A program made the position numbers and the translations under genes. DNA of 64,000 nt, taken from NCBI RefSeq assembly GCF_024499055.1, contig NZ_CP071249.1, positions 2,659,001 to 2,723,000 of the forward strand, given 5' to 3'. This DNA comes from Turicibacter bilis. Its GTDB lineage: Bacteria > Bacillota_I > Bacilli_A > MOL361 > Turicibacteraceae. Of this stretch, positions 8,574-18,391 are shown piece by piece. The notes beneath the pieces are model-generated. The model had not been told where the DNA came from. It saw only the letters and a program-made list of their open reading frames with translations, and searched no databases. Each line of letters starts with the position of its first letter. Positions within the stretch are counted from its first letter, which is position 1.

Positions 8574-9596
8574 ATGAGTAATAATCGTGAAGCAGCTTTA
8601 ATGCAAGCTTTAAAAAGCATTGAAAAGCAATACGGTAAAGGCTCAGTTATGAAACTGGGTGAAAAAACAGATACGCGTATTGAAGTTGTATCATCAGGAT
8701 CATTAGCATTAGATTCTGCTTTAGGTGTCGGTGGATATCCACGTGGACGTGTTGTAGAAATTTATGGACCAGAAAGTTCAGGTAAAACAACGTTTGCTTT
8801 ACATGCGATTGCAGAAGTTCAAAAAGCTGGTGGAACAGCAGCGTTCATCGATGCAGAACATGCATTAGACCCGGCATATGCAGCTAAATTAGGTGTGGAC
8901 ACAGATGAATTATTAGTTTCACAACCTGATACAGGTGAACAAGCATTAGAAATTGCTGAAGCATTAGTTCGAAGTGGTGCAATCGATATTTTAGTTGTCG
9001 ATTCAGTTGCAGCCCTTGTGCCACGTGCGGAAATCGAAGGTGAAATGGGAGACTCACACGTTGGGTTACAAGCTCGTTTAATGTCACAAGCCTTACGTAA
9101 GTTATCAGGGGCCATCAATACAACCAAAACGATTGCTATTTTCATTAACCAAATTCGTGAAAAAGTTGGAGTTATGTTTGGGAATCCTGAAGTAACACCT
9201 GGTGGACGTGCCTTAAAATTCTATTCAACAATTCGTTTAGAAGTACGCCGTGGAGAAACTATTAAATTAGGAACTGACATTGTTGGAAACGTCGCAAAAA
9301 TAAAAGTGGTAAAAAATAAAGTGGCTCCACCTTTTAAAGCGGTTGAAGTAGACGTTATGTATGGTGAAGGAGTCTCTAAACAAGGTGAGATTTTAGACCT
9401 TGCAGTGGATTACAATATTATTGAGAAAAGTGGATCTTGGTATTCGTACAATGGTGAGAAAATGGGACAAGGACGTGAAAATGCGAAATTGTTCTTAAAA
9501 GAAAATCCATTTATTATGGAAGAGATTGCTGATTTAATCCGTGCGGAATTAAGTATTCCAACATCTAATGCTGAAGACATGATGTCAGAAGAATAA
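8574..9596 (+). CDS. recA: Recombinase RecA
   Basis: RecA forms the ATP-dependent filament for strand exchange and stimulates LexA self-cleavage. The 340-residue protein has Walker [10 protein letters not shown], the core [10 protein letters not shown], the loop-1 region around [29 protein letters not shown], and a short acidic C-terminus. It has its own strong ribosome binding site (GGAGG) and a terminator, so it is probably monocistronic. I see no GAAC-N4-GTTC LexA box in the 140 bp upstream, which is odd because recA is normally SOS-induced. Confidence 0.99.
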   Translation: MSNNREAALMQALKSIEKQYGKGSVMKLGEKTDTRIEVVSSGSLALDSALGVGGYPRGRVVEIYGPESSGKTTFALHAIAEVQKAGGTAAFIDAEHALDPAYAAKLGVDTDELLVSQPDTGEQALEIAEALVRSGAIDILVVDSVAALVPRAEIEGEMGDSHVGLQARLMSQALRKLSGAINTTKTIAIFINQIREKVGVMFGNPEVTPGGRALKFYSTIRLEVRRGETIKLGTDIVGNVAKIKVVKNKVAPPFKAVEVDVMYGEGVSKQGEILDLAVDYNIIEKSGSWYSYNGEKMGQGRENAKLFLKENPFIMEEIADLIRAELSIPTSNAEDMMSEE

Positions 9597-9674
9597 AAAG
9601 GTGTCTTTGAAGTTGAAACTACTTAAAAACTAAGTCTTAACAAAATTAAAAGATTAAAAGGAATTTAGTGATTG

Positions 9675-9723
9675 AAAAAACCTGAGAAAATAGACCAGTT
9701 GGGCGCTTTTTTCTCAGGTTTTT
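9675..9723 (+). terminator. Terminator after recA
   Basis: A long stem pairs AAAAAACCTGAGAAAA with TTTTCTCAGGTTTTT around a loop of about 16 nt. It lies about 80 bp after the recA stop. Confidence 0.85.
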
Positions 9724-9823
9724 GTTTATTTTTGGATGATTTTTAGGACATTAATTTAATGATAGAGTTTTTTTAGTTGCCTCCAAAAATTGGGACACTT
9801 TTTTTTAGATTGTAGTGGAATTC

Positions 9824-9852
9824 TTGACATGTTATTACAATAATATTAAAAT
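9824..9852 (+). promoter_or_regulatory. Sigma-A promoter of rny
   Basis: TTGACA, 17 nt and TAAAAT predict a start near 9859. Confidence 0.8.
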
Positions 9853-9860
9853 AAACAATG

Positions 9861-9881
9861 TAGTATTATATCATAATACTA
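9861..9881 (+). repeat. Perfect inverted repeat at the predicted 5' end of the rny mRNA
   Basis: Nine-base arms (TAGTATTAT/ATAATACTA) separated by 3 nt start about 2 nt after the predicted transcription start. In RNA this would be a 5'-terminal hairpin; as DNA it could be an operator. Confidence 0.6.
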
Positions 9882-9956
9882 ATTATCTTAAAACTATAGA
9901 GCCGTTAAATAGATCTATGGCGGATAATCGTATATCAAATAATTGGAGGTGTGCAT

Positions 9957-11510
9957 ATGATTGAATTTATCATCTCCATTTTGCTAGTAGGGATAGGGTT
10001 AGTTATTGGGTATTTTATGAGAAAGAAAGTGTATGAAGCTGAGTTAGAGAGAGCTCAACAAACAGCTACACATATAATCTCAAAAGCTGAAAAAGAAGCG
10101 GAATCAAAAAAGAAAGAAGCACTTTTAGAAACGAAAGAAGAAGTTCAACGACTTAAAGTTGATGCAGAACGTGACATTAAGGAGAAGAAAACGGAACTCG
10201 TACGTTTAGAAGAGCGTTTAGTACAACGAGAAGAGACGATTGATCGTCGTATTTTAAATTTAGAAAAGCGCGAAATTGCTCTTGAGAAAAAAGATGAAGC
10301 TATCGCTGAAAAACAACTCGAACTAAAAGAACTAAAAAGCAAAGTGGAAGAAACTTTAGAAGGACAACGACAAAAATTAGTCGAAATTTCAGGCTTAACA
10401 ACAGAAGAAGCTCGTGACATTATCTTTAGACAAGTTGAAGATGAGATGTCTCACGAAGTTGCTAAGTACATTAAAGAAGAAGAAGAGAAAGCTCGTTTAG
10501 AAGCTGATAAAAAGGCTAAAGAATTAATCGTCTTAGCGATTCAAAAATATGCTTCAGAACAAACAAGTGATTACAGTGTCAATGTAGTGAACTTACCAAG
10601 TGATGAGATGAAGGGACGTATTATTGGTCGTGAAGGACGTAATATTCGTACGATTGAATCATTAACGGGGGTTGATTTAATCATCGATGATACGCCTGAA
10701 GCAGTCGTTTTATCATGTTTTGATCCAATCAGACGTGAAGTGGCTCGCATTACATTAGAAACATTAGTTCAAGATGGTCGAATTCATCCAGCACGTATTG
10801 AAGAAATCGTAGAAAAGACACGTCGTGAAGTTGATTTACGTGTTCGTGAATACGGGGAAAATGCGGTATTTGAAGTTGGAATTGGAAAAGTTCATCCGGA
10901 TTTAATGAAAATTTTAGGACGTTTAAATTATCGTACAAGTTATGGGCAAAATGTTTTAAAACACTCAATGGAAGTAGCTTTCTTATCAGGAATTATTGCT
11001 GCAGAACTTGGAGAAGATGTAAAGTTAGCAAAACGTGCCGGATTGCTTCATGATATCGGGAAAGCGGTTGATCATGAGGTTGAAGGTAGCCACGTTGAAA
11101 TTGGTATTGAGTTAGCAACTCGTTATCGCGAACACCCAGTTGTTATCGATGGAATTGCATCTCACCATGGAGATCGTGAACCTCAAAGTTTAATTGCAGT
11201 CATTGTTGCAGCGGCAGATACATTATCAGCTGCAAGACCGGGTGCACGAAGTGAATCATTAGAGAACTACGTGAAACGTCTAGAGCAACTCGAAAATATT
11301 GCTTGTCGATTCGAAGGGGTTGAAAAAGCCTTTGCGATTCAGGCAGGACGTGAAGTACGTGTTGCGGTTATTCCTGAACAACTTGATGATGTTCAAGCAC
11401 ATCGTGTTGCGCGTGAAATTCGTCAAACGATTGAAAATGAGCTAGAGTATCCAGGAAATATTAAAATCACAGTTATTCGTGAAACTCGAGCTGTGGAAAC
11501 TGCAAGATAA
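9957..11510 (+). CDS. rny: Ribonuclease Y, membrane-anchored endoribonuclease
   Basis: RNase Y starts decay and processing of many mRNAs at the membrane. The 517-residue protein has an N-terminal membrane helix (about residues 2-21), a long charged coiled coil to about 200, a KH domain with [15 protein letters not shown], and an HD hydrolase domain with [12 protein letters not shown]. The conserved C-terminal segment ends in [20 protein letters not shown] lies 7 nt before the ATG at 9957; the GTG two codons earlier is too close to the site. It sits between recA and ymdB as in B. subtilis. Confidence 0.98.
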   Translation: MIEFIISILLVGIGLVIGYFMRKKVYEAELERAQQTATHIISKAEKEAESKKKEALLETKEEVQRLKVDAERDIKEKKTELVRLEERLVQREETIDRRILNLEKREIALEKKDEAIAEKQLELKELKSKVEETLEGQRQKLVEISGLTTEEARDIIFRQVEDEMSHEVAKYIKEEEEKARLEADKKAKELIVLAIQKYASEQTSDYSVNVVNLPSDEMKGRIIGREGRNIRTIESLTGVDLIIDDTPEAVVLSCFDPIRREVARITLETLVQDGRIHPARIEEIVEKTRREVDLRVREYGENAVFEVGIGKVHPDLMKILGRLNYRTSYGQNVLKHSMEVAFLSGIIAAELGEDVKLAKRAGLLHDIGKAVDHEVEGSHVEIGIELATRYREHPVVIDGIASHHGDREPQSLIAVIVAAADTLSAARPGARSESLENYVKRLEQLENIACRFEGVEKAFAIQAGREVRVAVIPEQLDDVQAHRVAREIRQTIENELEYPGNIKITVIRETRAVETAR

Positions 11511-11534
11511 CACGCTAAATTTATGTGATTGACT

Positions 11535-11570
11535 AAAGAGCTATTAATGTGTTAGCATTAATAGCTCTTT
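11535..11570 (+). terminator. Terminator after rny
   Basis: A perfect 15-bp stem (AAAGAGCTATTAATG and its complement) has a 6-nt loop, but the U-tract is only TTT-AA. It may also stabilise the 3' end. Confidence 0.8.
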
Positions 11571-11635
11571 AATATGTATACTAATTCTATAAAAGTAAAT
11601 ACAGATTTTAAGTAACCACTAGAAAGGCTGATAGA

Positions 11636-12427
11636 ATGAAAATTTTATTTATTGGAGACATTTATGGATCGCTAGGACGCCAAATGATTCAAGAACAATT
11701 ACCGAAAATTAAGGAGACTTATAAACCTCACTTCATTATTGCAAATGGTGAAAATATTTCTCATGGAAAAGGAATTAATGAAAAGTATTATAAGTTTTTA
11801 TTAGAGCAAGGTGTCAATGTGGTCACACTTGGAAACCATACGTGGGATAATCGTTCTATCTTTGATTTTATTGATGATGCAGATAAGTTAGTTCGACCAG
11901 CAAACTTCCCGGAATCAAATCCAGGAAAGGGTTTAACCTTTGTTAAGTTTAATTCACATGAAGTGGCTGTTATTTCAATCCAAGGACGTACATTTATGCC
12001 AATGATTAACTGTCCATTTGAAAAAGTTGAGCAGTTAGTTGAAGAGGCAAAGAAACGTACTAATATTATTTTTGTCGACTTCCACGCGGAAGCAACAAGT
12101 GAGAAAGTAGCTATGGGGTACTTCTTAGATGGACGTGTAAGTGCTGTTGTAGGAACACATACACACGTACCAACAGCTGATGATCGTGTTTTATCAAAAG
12201 GAACTGCTTATATTACTGATGTTGGAATGACAGGACCTTTAGATGGGGTAATCGGTGTTGAACGTGAAAATGTAATTAATAAGTTTCTAACTGGATTACC
12301 GATTCGTTTTAATGCTGTTGAACAAGGGGCAGCACAGTTAAATGCTGTCTTAGTTGATATTAATGAGAAGACGGGGAAAGCTTCATCTATTCAACGTATT
12401 AATTTGAAGAAAGAATCAACTTTATAA
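11636..12427 (+). CDS. ymdB: YmdB-family metallophosphodiesterase
   Basis: In B. subtilis YmdB is a phosphodiesterase that influences biofilm and motility gene expression and is always found near rny. The 263-residue protein carries the metallophosphoesterase ligands in order: GDIYG at the N-terminus, NGENISHGKG, TLGNHTWDN, VDFHAE and GTHTHVPTAD. It has no signal peptide, so it is cytosolic. The gap of 125 bp to rny holds the rny terminator, so ymdB probably has its own promoter, which I could not place confidently. Confidence 0.95.
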   Translation: MKILFIGDIYGSLGRQMIQEQLPKIKETYKPHFIIANGENISHGKGINEKYYKFLLEQGVNVVTLGNHTWDNRSIFDFIDDADKLVRPANFPESNPGKGLTFVKFNSHEVAVISIQGRTFMPMINCPFEKVEQLVEEAKKRTNIIFVDFHAEATSEKVAMGYFLDGRVSAVVGTHTHVPTADDRVLSKGTAYITDVGMTGPLDGVIGVERENVINKFLTGLPIRFNAVEQGAAQLNAVLVDINEKTGKASSIQRINLKKESTL

Positions 12428-12495
12428 AAATTAGTCATGTATTAGGGTGAGAGAGCATAGACTTACTGTGTAAAACAAAACAGAGGGGGACTAGT

Positions 12496-12759
12496 ATGGA
12501 AGTATTAAAAGTATCATCAAAATCTAATCCTAATTCAGTTGCGGGTGCTTTAGCAAATGCATTTCGTGAAAGAGGGCTTGTTGAAATTCAGGCAATTGGA
12601 GCAGGAGCATTAAATCAAGCAGTGAAAGCCATTGCTATTGCTAGAGGATATGTAGCACCGACTGGTAAAGATTTAATTTGTATTCCAGCGTTTACTGATA
12701 TCTTAATTGATGGAGAAGAACGTACGGCAATTAAACTGATTGTTGAATCAAGACAATAG
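12496..12759 (+). CDS. spoVS: Stage V sporulation protein S
   Basis: SpoVS is a small Alba-like protein required for late sporulation in B. subtilis. The 87-residue sequence is strongly conserved: EVLKVSSKSNPNSVAGALA, IQAIGAGALNQAVKAIAIAR and GKDLICIPAF. A strong AGAGGGGG site precedes the ATG by 7 nt. It follows ymdB by 68 bp, as in B. subtilis, and ends at a strong terminator. I see no clear sigma-H promoter in the short gap. Confidence 0.97.
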   Translation: MEVLKVSSKSNPNSVAGALANAFRERGLVEIQAIGAGALNQAVKAIAIARGYVAPTGKDLICIPAFTDILIDGEERTAIKLIVESRQ

Positions 12760-12770
12760 TTTTGAATAGA

Positions 12771-12808
12771 AAAGACTAGTGGCTATAAATGGTCACTAGT
12801 CTTTTTTT
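12771..12808 (+). terminator. Terminator after spoVS
   Basis: An 11-bp perfect stem AAAGACTAGTG/CACTAGTCTTT with a 12-nt loop is followed by a T7 tract. Confidence 0.92.
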
Positions 12809-12847
12809 GTATCCTTTTTTAAAGGGGTAAAGCGAGGTGGACATGAG

Positions 12848-12877
12848 TTGATTATTGTATATGTTGTAAGGTATAAT
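12848..12877 (+). promoter_or_regulatory. Sigma-A promoter of miaB-ricA
   Basis: TTGATT, 18 nt and TATAAT lie 75 bp before the miaB start. Confidence 0.7.
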
Positions 12878-12951
12878 AGACAAAGTGACTCGTGTTTTGT
12901 CACATAGAGAATAAAGTGGATTAATAAAGCTTTAAGATATAGGTGATAAGG

Positions 12952-14460
12952 ATGAATGAACAACAAAAAGAATTATCGTTACAAGCAAATCAGCCAAAAG
13001 CTGAAAAAGATTATAGCCGCTATTTCCAACGTCCAAGCATCAATAGCGCTCGTAAACGTAGCCGTGAACAAGCACACGTTCACCGTGATTTCGTTATTGA
13101 ACAGTCAATTAAGAATATTGGAAAAGGGAAGAAGTATTTAATTCAAACTTATGGTTGTCAAATGAATGAGCATGATTCAGAAGCGATTATCGGTATTGCA
13201 GAAGAATTAGGGTATAGTAAAGCTGAATCACAAGAAGAAGCTGATTTAATTATCTTAAATACGTGTGCTATTCGTGAAAACGCAGAAAACCGTGTCTTTG
13301 GTGAATTAGGGCGTTTAAAACGTTTAAAACGCACAAATCCTGATTTGATTTTAGGGGTTTGTGGATGTATGTCACAAGAAGAAAAAGTCGTTAATCAAAT
13401 CATGGAAAAATACCAATATGTTGATTTAGTTTTCGGAACACATAACATCTACCGCTTACCAGAGTACATTCATAATGCATTAATGGGGAAAGAACGCGTG
13501 ATTGAAGTTTGGTCTCAAGAAGGAGAAATTATTGAGAACATGCCTCGTACACGTCAAGGAAGTATTAAGGCATGGGTAAATATTATGTATGGTTGCGATG
13601 AATTCTGTACATACTGTATTGTACCGTATACACGTGGTAAAGAGCGTAGCCGTTTACCAGAAGATATCATTGCTGAGATTCAACACTTAGCAGCGGAAGG
13701 ATATCAAGAAGTCACATTATTGGGACAAAACGTTAATGCATACGGAAAAGACTTCAAAGACCGTGAATATACATTCGGTGATTTATTAAACGATTTAAAT
13801 AAAATCGATGTTCCACGTATCCGTTTCACAACATCACATCCACGTGATTTTGATGAAAAAACAATCGCAGCTTTAGCGAAACGTGGAAACTTAGTGGAGC
13901 ATATCCATTTACCAGTTCAATCTGGAAATAATGAAGTTTTAAAACGTATGAACCGTAAATATACACGTGAAATGTATTTACAGTTAGTTCGTGATCTTAA
14001 AGCGGCTATCCCAGGCGTATCAATTACAACAGATATTATCGTTGGATTCCCAGGTGAAACAGAGGAACAATTCCAAGATACATTATCATTAGTAGAAGAG
14101 GTAGGATATGAAGGAGCCTTCACATTTATCTTCTCTCCACGTGAAGGAACACCAGCTGCACGTATGGAAGATAACGTATCTGAAGCGGATAAAAAAGATC
14201 GTTTAAATCGCTTAAATGAAGCAATTAATCGTGGATTCCGCGCTGGAAATAAACGCTTTGAAGGTCAAATCGTTGATGTTTTAGTTGAAGGAACAAGTAA
14301 AAATGATGATACGATGTTAGCGGGATATACACGCCACAATAAGCTAGTTAACTTCAAAGGAGATGCGTCTAAAATCGGTCAAATCGTTAATGTTAAAATC
14401 ACTGAAGCTAAAACATGGCATTTAGCTGGAGAGATGGTTAACGATGACACAACAAACTAA
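12952..14460 (+). CDS. miaB: tRNA-2-methylthio-N6-dimethylallyladenosine synthase (radical SAM methylthiotransferase)
   Basis: MiaB adds the 2-methylthio group to i6A37 of tRNAs, acting after MiaA, which is encoded 6 kb downstream. The 502-residue protein has a variable N-terminal extension and the UPF0004 domain with cluster cysteines in [22 protein letters not shown] and [11 protein letters not shown]. The radical-SAM motif [17 protein letters not shown] (CxxxCxxC) follows, and a C-terminal TRAM domain runs from about residue 435. I start at the ATG at 12952 rather than the GTG three codons earlier. It overlaps ricA by 17 nt. Confidence 0.97.
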   Translation: MNEQQKELSLQANQPKAEKDYSRYFQRPSINSARKRSREQAHVHRDFVIEQSIKNIGKGKKYLIQTYGCQMNEHDSEAIIGIAEELGYSKAESQEEADLIILNTCAIRENAENRVFGELGRLKRLKRTNPDLILGVCGCMSQEEKVVNQIMEKYQYVDLVFGTHNIYRLPEYIHNALMGKERVIEVWSQEGEIIENMPRTRQGSIKAWVNIMYGCDEFCTYCIVPYTRGKERSRLPEDIIAEIQHLAAEGYQEVTLLGQNVNAYGKDFKDREYTFGDLLNDLNKIDVPRIRFTTSHPRDFDEKTIAALAKRGNLVEHIHLPVQSGNNEVLKRMNRKYTREMYLQLVRDLKAAIPGVSITTDIIVGFPGETEEQFQDTLSLVEEVGYEGAFTFIFSPREGTPAARMEDNVSEADKKDRLNRLNEAINRGFRAGNKRFEGQIVDVLVEGTSKNDDTMLAGYTRHNKLVNFKGDASKIGQIVNVKITEAKTWHLAGEMVNDDTTN

Positions 14461-14794
14461 CTTGCCTTCTTTTGAAAAATTAAAAGAAAAATTAGCAACT
14501 GATCCGATTATGGAACGTTATCGTCAATTAACGCAAAAGGTGCACCAAAATGAAAAACTGTTAGCGTTATATGATGAATATATTAAAAAACAAAAAGAGC
14601 TCATTAAATTTGAGCATTATGGAAAATTGAATGCGAAGTTACAAAAGGAAGCTGAAATGAAAGCTTTAGAAGACGAGCTTTACGATAATCCGCTCTTTAA
14701 TGAATATATTCAGACTCAGATTGAGTTGAATGAACTCTTTTCGACGATGACTCATATAATACAATATAAGGTTAATAAACATCTTAGTGAATAG
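14444..14794 (+). CDS. ricA: RicA (YmcA), Y-complex subunit, YlbF/YmcA family
   Basis: In B. subtilis RicA, RicF and RicT form a complex with RNase Y that directs processing of polycistronic mRNAs and supports sporulation, competence and biofilm formation. The 116-residue all-helical protein fits the YlbF/YmcA family in sequence and length. Its start codon lies inside the miaB end (17-nt overlap), so the two are translationally coupled. The partner nuclease is encoded 3 kb upstream. ricF and ricT are not in this window. Confidence 0.9.
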   Translation: MTQQTNLPSFEKLKEKLATDPIMERYRQLTQKVHQNEKLLALYDEYIKKQKELIKFEHYGKLNAKLQKEAEMKALEDELYDNPLFNEYIQTQIELNELFSTMTHIIQYKVNKHLSE

Positions 14795-14808
14795 CTAAGA
14801 TGTTTTTT
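14778..14808 (+). terminator. Terminator after ricA
   Basis: A 10-bp stem AACATCTTAG/CTAAGATGTT is followed by a T run. It begins within the last ricA codons. Confidence 0.88.
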
Positions 14809-14964
14809 AATTTTACATACTTTTGTGAGGCCAATGGGTGATAGGCATTCAGGAAAATTCGTGAGGAGGCATGAAGTTTTTCTTGAATGAAATCTCATAA
14901 AGTCATTCAATTAAGTATCAAATAGGTTAAGAGCTGAATATAGTATCAGTGAGGAGGTATTAGG

Positions 14965-15507
14965 ATGAATGATATTCGTGAAATTGTAACAAAAGCCGTA
15001 ATCGGTAAAGGTAAAAAAAGATTTAAAATCACATCACCTCTTAATGATTTAAGAAGCCCAGCAGATAGTATCTTAGGATGCTGGATTATTAATCATAAAT
15101 TCGGAGCAAGAAAATGTGATAATTCTGTTGATGTAAAAGGTGTTTATGACATTAACGTGTGGTATTCATTTGCTGATAATACACAAACTGAAGTAGCGCG
15201 TCAAACAATTGAATATGATGATCAAGTTAATGTTCATCGTACCATCCGTGATTGCTTATATGAAGGTGATGAAGTCATTGCGAGAACCATTCAACAACCA
15301 ACTTGCGTCGATGCAAGAATTGAAGATGGTGAAATCGTTGTTGAAGTTGAGTTCGAAATTGTGGTTGAAGTCATCGGAGAAACAAAAATGCGTGTGTCAA
15401 TCTTAGGACCAGTTGAAAACGACTGCGATACAGACGATGAAGAAGATGAAATCGACCAACAAATTAATCCAAACTTCTTAAAAAACTCACCTTTTAGAGG
15501 AGAATAA
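14965..15507 (+). CDS. cotE: Outer spore coat morphogenetic protein CotE
   Basis: CotE organises the outer coat of the spore and is made in the mother cell. The 180-residue protein matches the family: REIVTKAVIGKGKKRF, a central beta-rich region with GCWIINHKF and NVWYSFADNTQTEVA, and a very acidic C-terminal tail. A strong GAGGAGG site lies 9 nt before the ATG. The order miaB-ricA-cotE-mutS-mutL is that of B. subtilis. I could not identify a convincing sigma-E or sigma-K promoter in the 170 bp upstream. Confidence 0.97.
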   Translation: MNDIREIVTKAVIGKGKKRFKITSPLNDLRSPADSILGCWIINHKFGARKCDNSVDVKGVYDINVWYSFADNTQTEVARQTIEYDDQVNVHRTIRDCLYEGDEVIARTIQQPTCVDARIEDGEIVVEVEFEIVVEVIGETKMRVSILGPVENDCDTDDEEDEIDQQINPNFLKNSPFRGE

Positions 15508-15533
15508 GGCAGAAATGCCTTATTCTTTTTTTT
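15501..15533 (+). terminator. Terminator after cotE
   Basis: An 11-bp stem AGAATAAGGCA/TGCCTTATTCT with a GAAA loop and T8 overlaps the cotE stop codon. Confidence 0.93.
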
Positions 15534-15684
15534 ATTTCTGAGAAAATTATTCGAATGATTAAAACTCCTTAAATTCGTCTATCATAGAAGAAATTGAAAT
15601 GTTTGTAATCGCGCCTTCCGAACGTCCTTAAATCGACACTTTATGCTATAATAAAAACATGTGAAAAAAGAAGGAGTTTTTATC

Positions 15685-18384
15685 ATGCGAGATAAGTCTA
15701 AATACACACCTATGATGCAACAATATTTGACTATCAAAGAGAATTATCAAGACGCCTTTGTCTTTTTTAGATTAGGTGATTTTTATGAGCTATTTTTTGA
15801 AGATGCCCAATTAGCATCAAAAGAATTAGAAATTGCGCTAACTGGTCGTGAAGCAGGAGCTGAAGAACGTGTTCCTATGTGTGGGGTTCCTCATCACTCA
15901 GCTGAAAATTATATTAATCGTTTAATTGAACGTGGTTATAAAGTAGCGGTTTGTGAGCAGGTTGAAGACCCAGCGAGTGCGAAAGGGGTTGTTCGCCGTG
16001 AAGTCGTTCGTTTATTAACACCAGGAACAGTCATGAATCAAACGGCATTAAATGAAAAAGAAAATAACTTTATTTTATCAGTCGTTTCTTTTGAGGATGC
16101 CTATGCTATTGCGTACAGTGATTTATCAACCGGAGAAAACTATGCGATGCGTTTACAGAAAGAGGATCAATCATTAGTCGGGGAATTAATTAGTTTAGGA
16201 TGTAAAGAAATCGTTATTGGATCTGACGTTGATGTTAAAATATTTGATAACTTACGTGCACTCAAACAAATCGTGTTATCGTATGAAGAAGAACGCCTGA
16301 TTCCAATTGAATATCAAATTTTAGCGGAGGAAGTGAACGATGGTTATTTAACGCAAGCCTTTGGTCGTTTAGTCAACTATCTAGTTCGTACGCAAAAAAG
16401 TGCACTCGGTCACTTACAACCGATTAGTTTAACAAAGAATGAAGACTATTTAAGCATAGATTATAATTCACGCCGAAACTTAGAGTTAACAGAGACCATC
16501 CGTTCAAAATCACGTCAAGGTTCATTACTTTGGTTACTTGATAAAACAAAGACTGCAATGGGAAGTCGTTTATTAAAACAATGGATTGAACGTCCATCAA
16601 TTAATGCACAAATGATTAATGAACGTTTAGATGTAGTTGAATCATTCATGAGTGATTTTATGTTAAAAGAGGAGTTAAAGCGTCACTTAGATGAAGTTTA
16701 TGACTTAGAACGTTTATCAGGGCGTATTGCGTTTGGAAATGCGAATGCACGTGATTTATTACAATTAAACTCGTCATTAAATCAAATCCCGCATATTAAA
16801 GCATTATTGAGTCAATTGCCAATGCCAACAATACAGCAACAATTAGCTCGTATGGCGGATTGTTCTCATATTACGGATATTTTAGAAAAAGCAATCGTTG
16901 ACAATCCACCCATTGGAATTAAAGAGGGTGGTATCATTAAAGATGGCTATCATGAGACACTAGATGAGTATCGTTACATTGTGACACATGGAAAAGAGTG
17001 GATTTTAGCATTAGAAGCGGCCGAACGTGAAAAGACAGGGATTCGTTCGTTAAAGATTAAATATAACAAAGTGTTTGGTTACTATATTGAAATTAGTAAA
17101 GCGAACTTACACTTAATTCCTGAAGATGCTGGTTATGAGCGTAAACAAACGTTGGTTAATGCGGAGCGCTTCATTACCAAAGAATTAAAAGAAAAAGAAA
17201 ATTTAATTTTAAATGCAGAAGAAAAATCGATTCAATTAGAATATGAATTATTTAGTGAGTTACGCCAACTTGTTAAAAATGAGATTCCAAAGATTCAACA
17301 GATTGCAAAAGTGATGGCTTATTTTGATGTTCTTCAATCCTTTGCAACGATTAGTGAAGAGAATCGCTATACACGACCTCAATTAAATCGTGAGCATATC
17401 ATTGATATTAAAGATGGACGTCATCCAGTAGTTGAAAAGGTATTAAAAGACACACAATATGTTGAAAATGATTGTGTGATGCCATCAGATTTATCCATCT
17501 TGTTAATAACAGGTCCTAACATGTCGGGGAAATCCACGTACATGCGTCAATTAGCTTTAATTGCAATTATGGCTCAAATTGGATGTTATGTGCCGGCAAG
17601 TGTCGCTAATGTACCAATCTTTGATCAAATTTTTACACGTATTGGTGCAGCTGATGATTTAGTTTCAGGACATAGTACATTTATGGTTGAAATGATGGAA
17701 ACGAATTATGCGCTTGAACATGCTACGAAAGATAGTTTAATTTTACTTGATGAAATTGGGCGTGGAACAGCAACGTTTGATGGAATGGCCTTGGCACAAT
17801 CCATTATTGAGTATGTTCATGATAAAGTCGGAGCGAAAACATTATTCTCGACACACTATCATGAGTTAACTCAATTAGAAGAGAAGTGTGAGCATTTAGA
17901 AAATCGTCATGTGCGTGCTGAAGAGCACGAAGGACAATTAATCTTCATGCATAAGGTCATGGAAGGACCATCAGATAAGAGTTACGGGATTCATGTCGCA
18001 CAGATTGCAAAGCTTCCGACAAGTTTAATTTCTCGTGCGAAACAATTATTAGATGCGCTTGAACAAGATAAAACAGCCATTCAAAACTCACTAGAAACGG
18101 CAGTGAAAGTGGAGGCACAACCTGTTCAAGATCTCCCAGTAGTAAAGGAACCAGAGGTAAAGCTACAACCAGTTCTTGAAGCTGAGCAAGGACAGCTTTC
18201 GTTATTTGGAGTTGTAGAATCTCCGAAAAAAGAAAAAGCAAAAGTTGAAGTTAAAGTAGAATATGTAAATCCTTATGAAGATATCATTAAGGAACTAGAT
18301 CAGATTGATTTATATCAATTAACACCAATGCAGGCGATGAATGTCATGTATGAATTAAAGGTGAAAATGAATCAAAGAAAGTAG
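15685..18384 (+). CDS. mutS: DNA mismatch repair protein MutS
   Basis: MutS recognises mismatches and recruits MutL. The 899-residue protein has the N-terminal mismatch domain with the Phe-x-Glu reader (FRLGDFYELF near residue 32), connector and lever domains, and the ATPase with Walker A GPNMSGKSTYM and DEIGRGTATFDG. Near the C-terminus QLSLF (about residue 837) matches the beta-clamp binding motif, known to tether MutS to the replisome. I start at the ATG at 15685, 9 nt after AAGGAG; the upstream GTG lies before the site. mutL follows 7 bp later. Confidence 0.98.
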   Translation: MRDKSKYTPMMQQYLTIKENYQDAFVFFRLGDFYELFFEDAQLASKELEIALTGREAGAEERVPMCGVPHHSAENYINRLIERGYKVAVCEQVEDPASAKGVVRREVVRLLTPGTVMNQTALNEKENNFILSVVSFEDAYAIAYSDLSTGENYAMRLQKEDQSLVGELISLGCKEIVIGSDVDVKIFDNLRALKQIVLSYEEERLIPIEYQILAEEVNDGYLTQAFGRLVNYLVRTQKSALGHLQPISLTKNEDYLSIDYNSRRNLELTETIRSKSRQGSLLWLLDKTKTAMGSRLLKQWIERPSINAQMINERLDVVESFMSDFMLKEELKRHLDEVYDLERLSGRIAFGNANARDLLQLNSSLNQIPHIKALLSQLPMPTIQQQLARMADCSHITDILEKAIVDNPPIGIKEGGIIKDGYHETLDEYRYIVTHGKEWILALEAAEREKTGIRSLKIKYNKVFGYYIEISKANLHLIPEDAGYERKQTLVNAERFITKELKEKENLILNAEEKSIQLEYELFSELRQLVKNEIPKIQQIAKVMAYFDVLQSFATISEENRYTRPQLNREHIIDIKDGRHPVVEKVLKDTQYVENDCVMPSDLSILLITGPNMSGKSTYMRQLALIAIMAQIGCYVPASVANVPIFDQIFTRIGAADDLVSGHSTFMVEMMETNYALEHATKDSLILLDEIGRGTATFDGMALAQSIIEYVHDKVGAKTLFSTHYHELTQLEEKCEHLENRHVRAEEHEGQLIFMHKVMEGPSDKSYGIHVAQIAKLPTSLISRAKQLLDALEQDKTAIQNSLETAVKVEAQPVQDLPVVKEPEVKLQPVLEAEQGQLSLFGVVESPKKEKAKVEVKVEYVNPYEDIIKELDQIDLYQLTPMQAMNVMYELKVKMNQRK

Positions 18385-18391
18385 GTGACTT

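Noticed and set aside
14866-14899. Mini-ORF beginning with GAGGAGGC-ATG before cotE
   Set aside because: The site is one base from the ATG and the frame is only nine codons (MKFFLNEIS).
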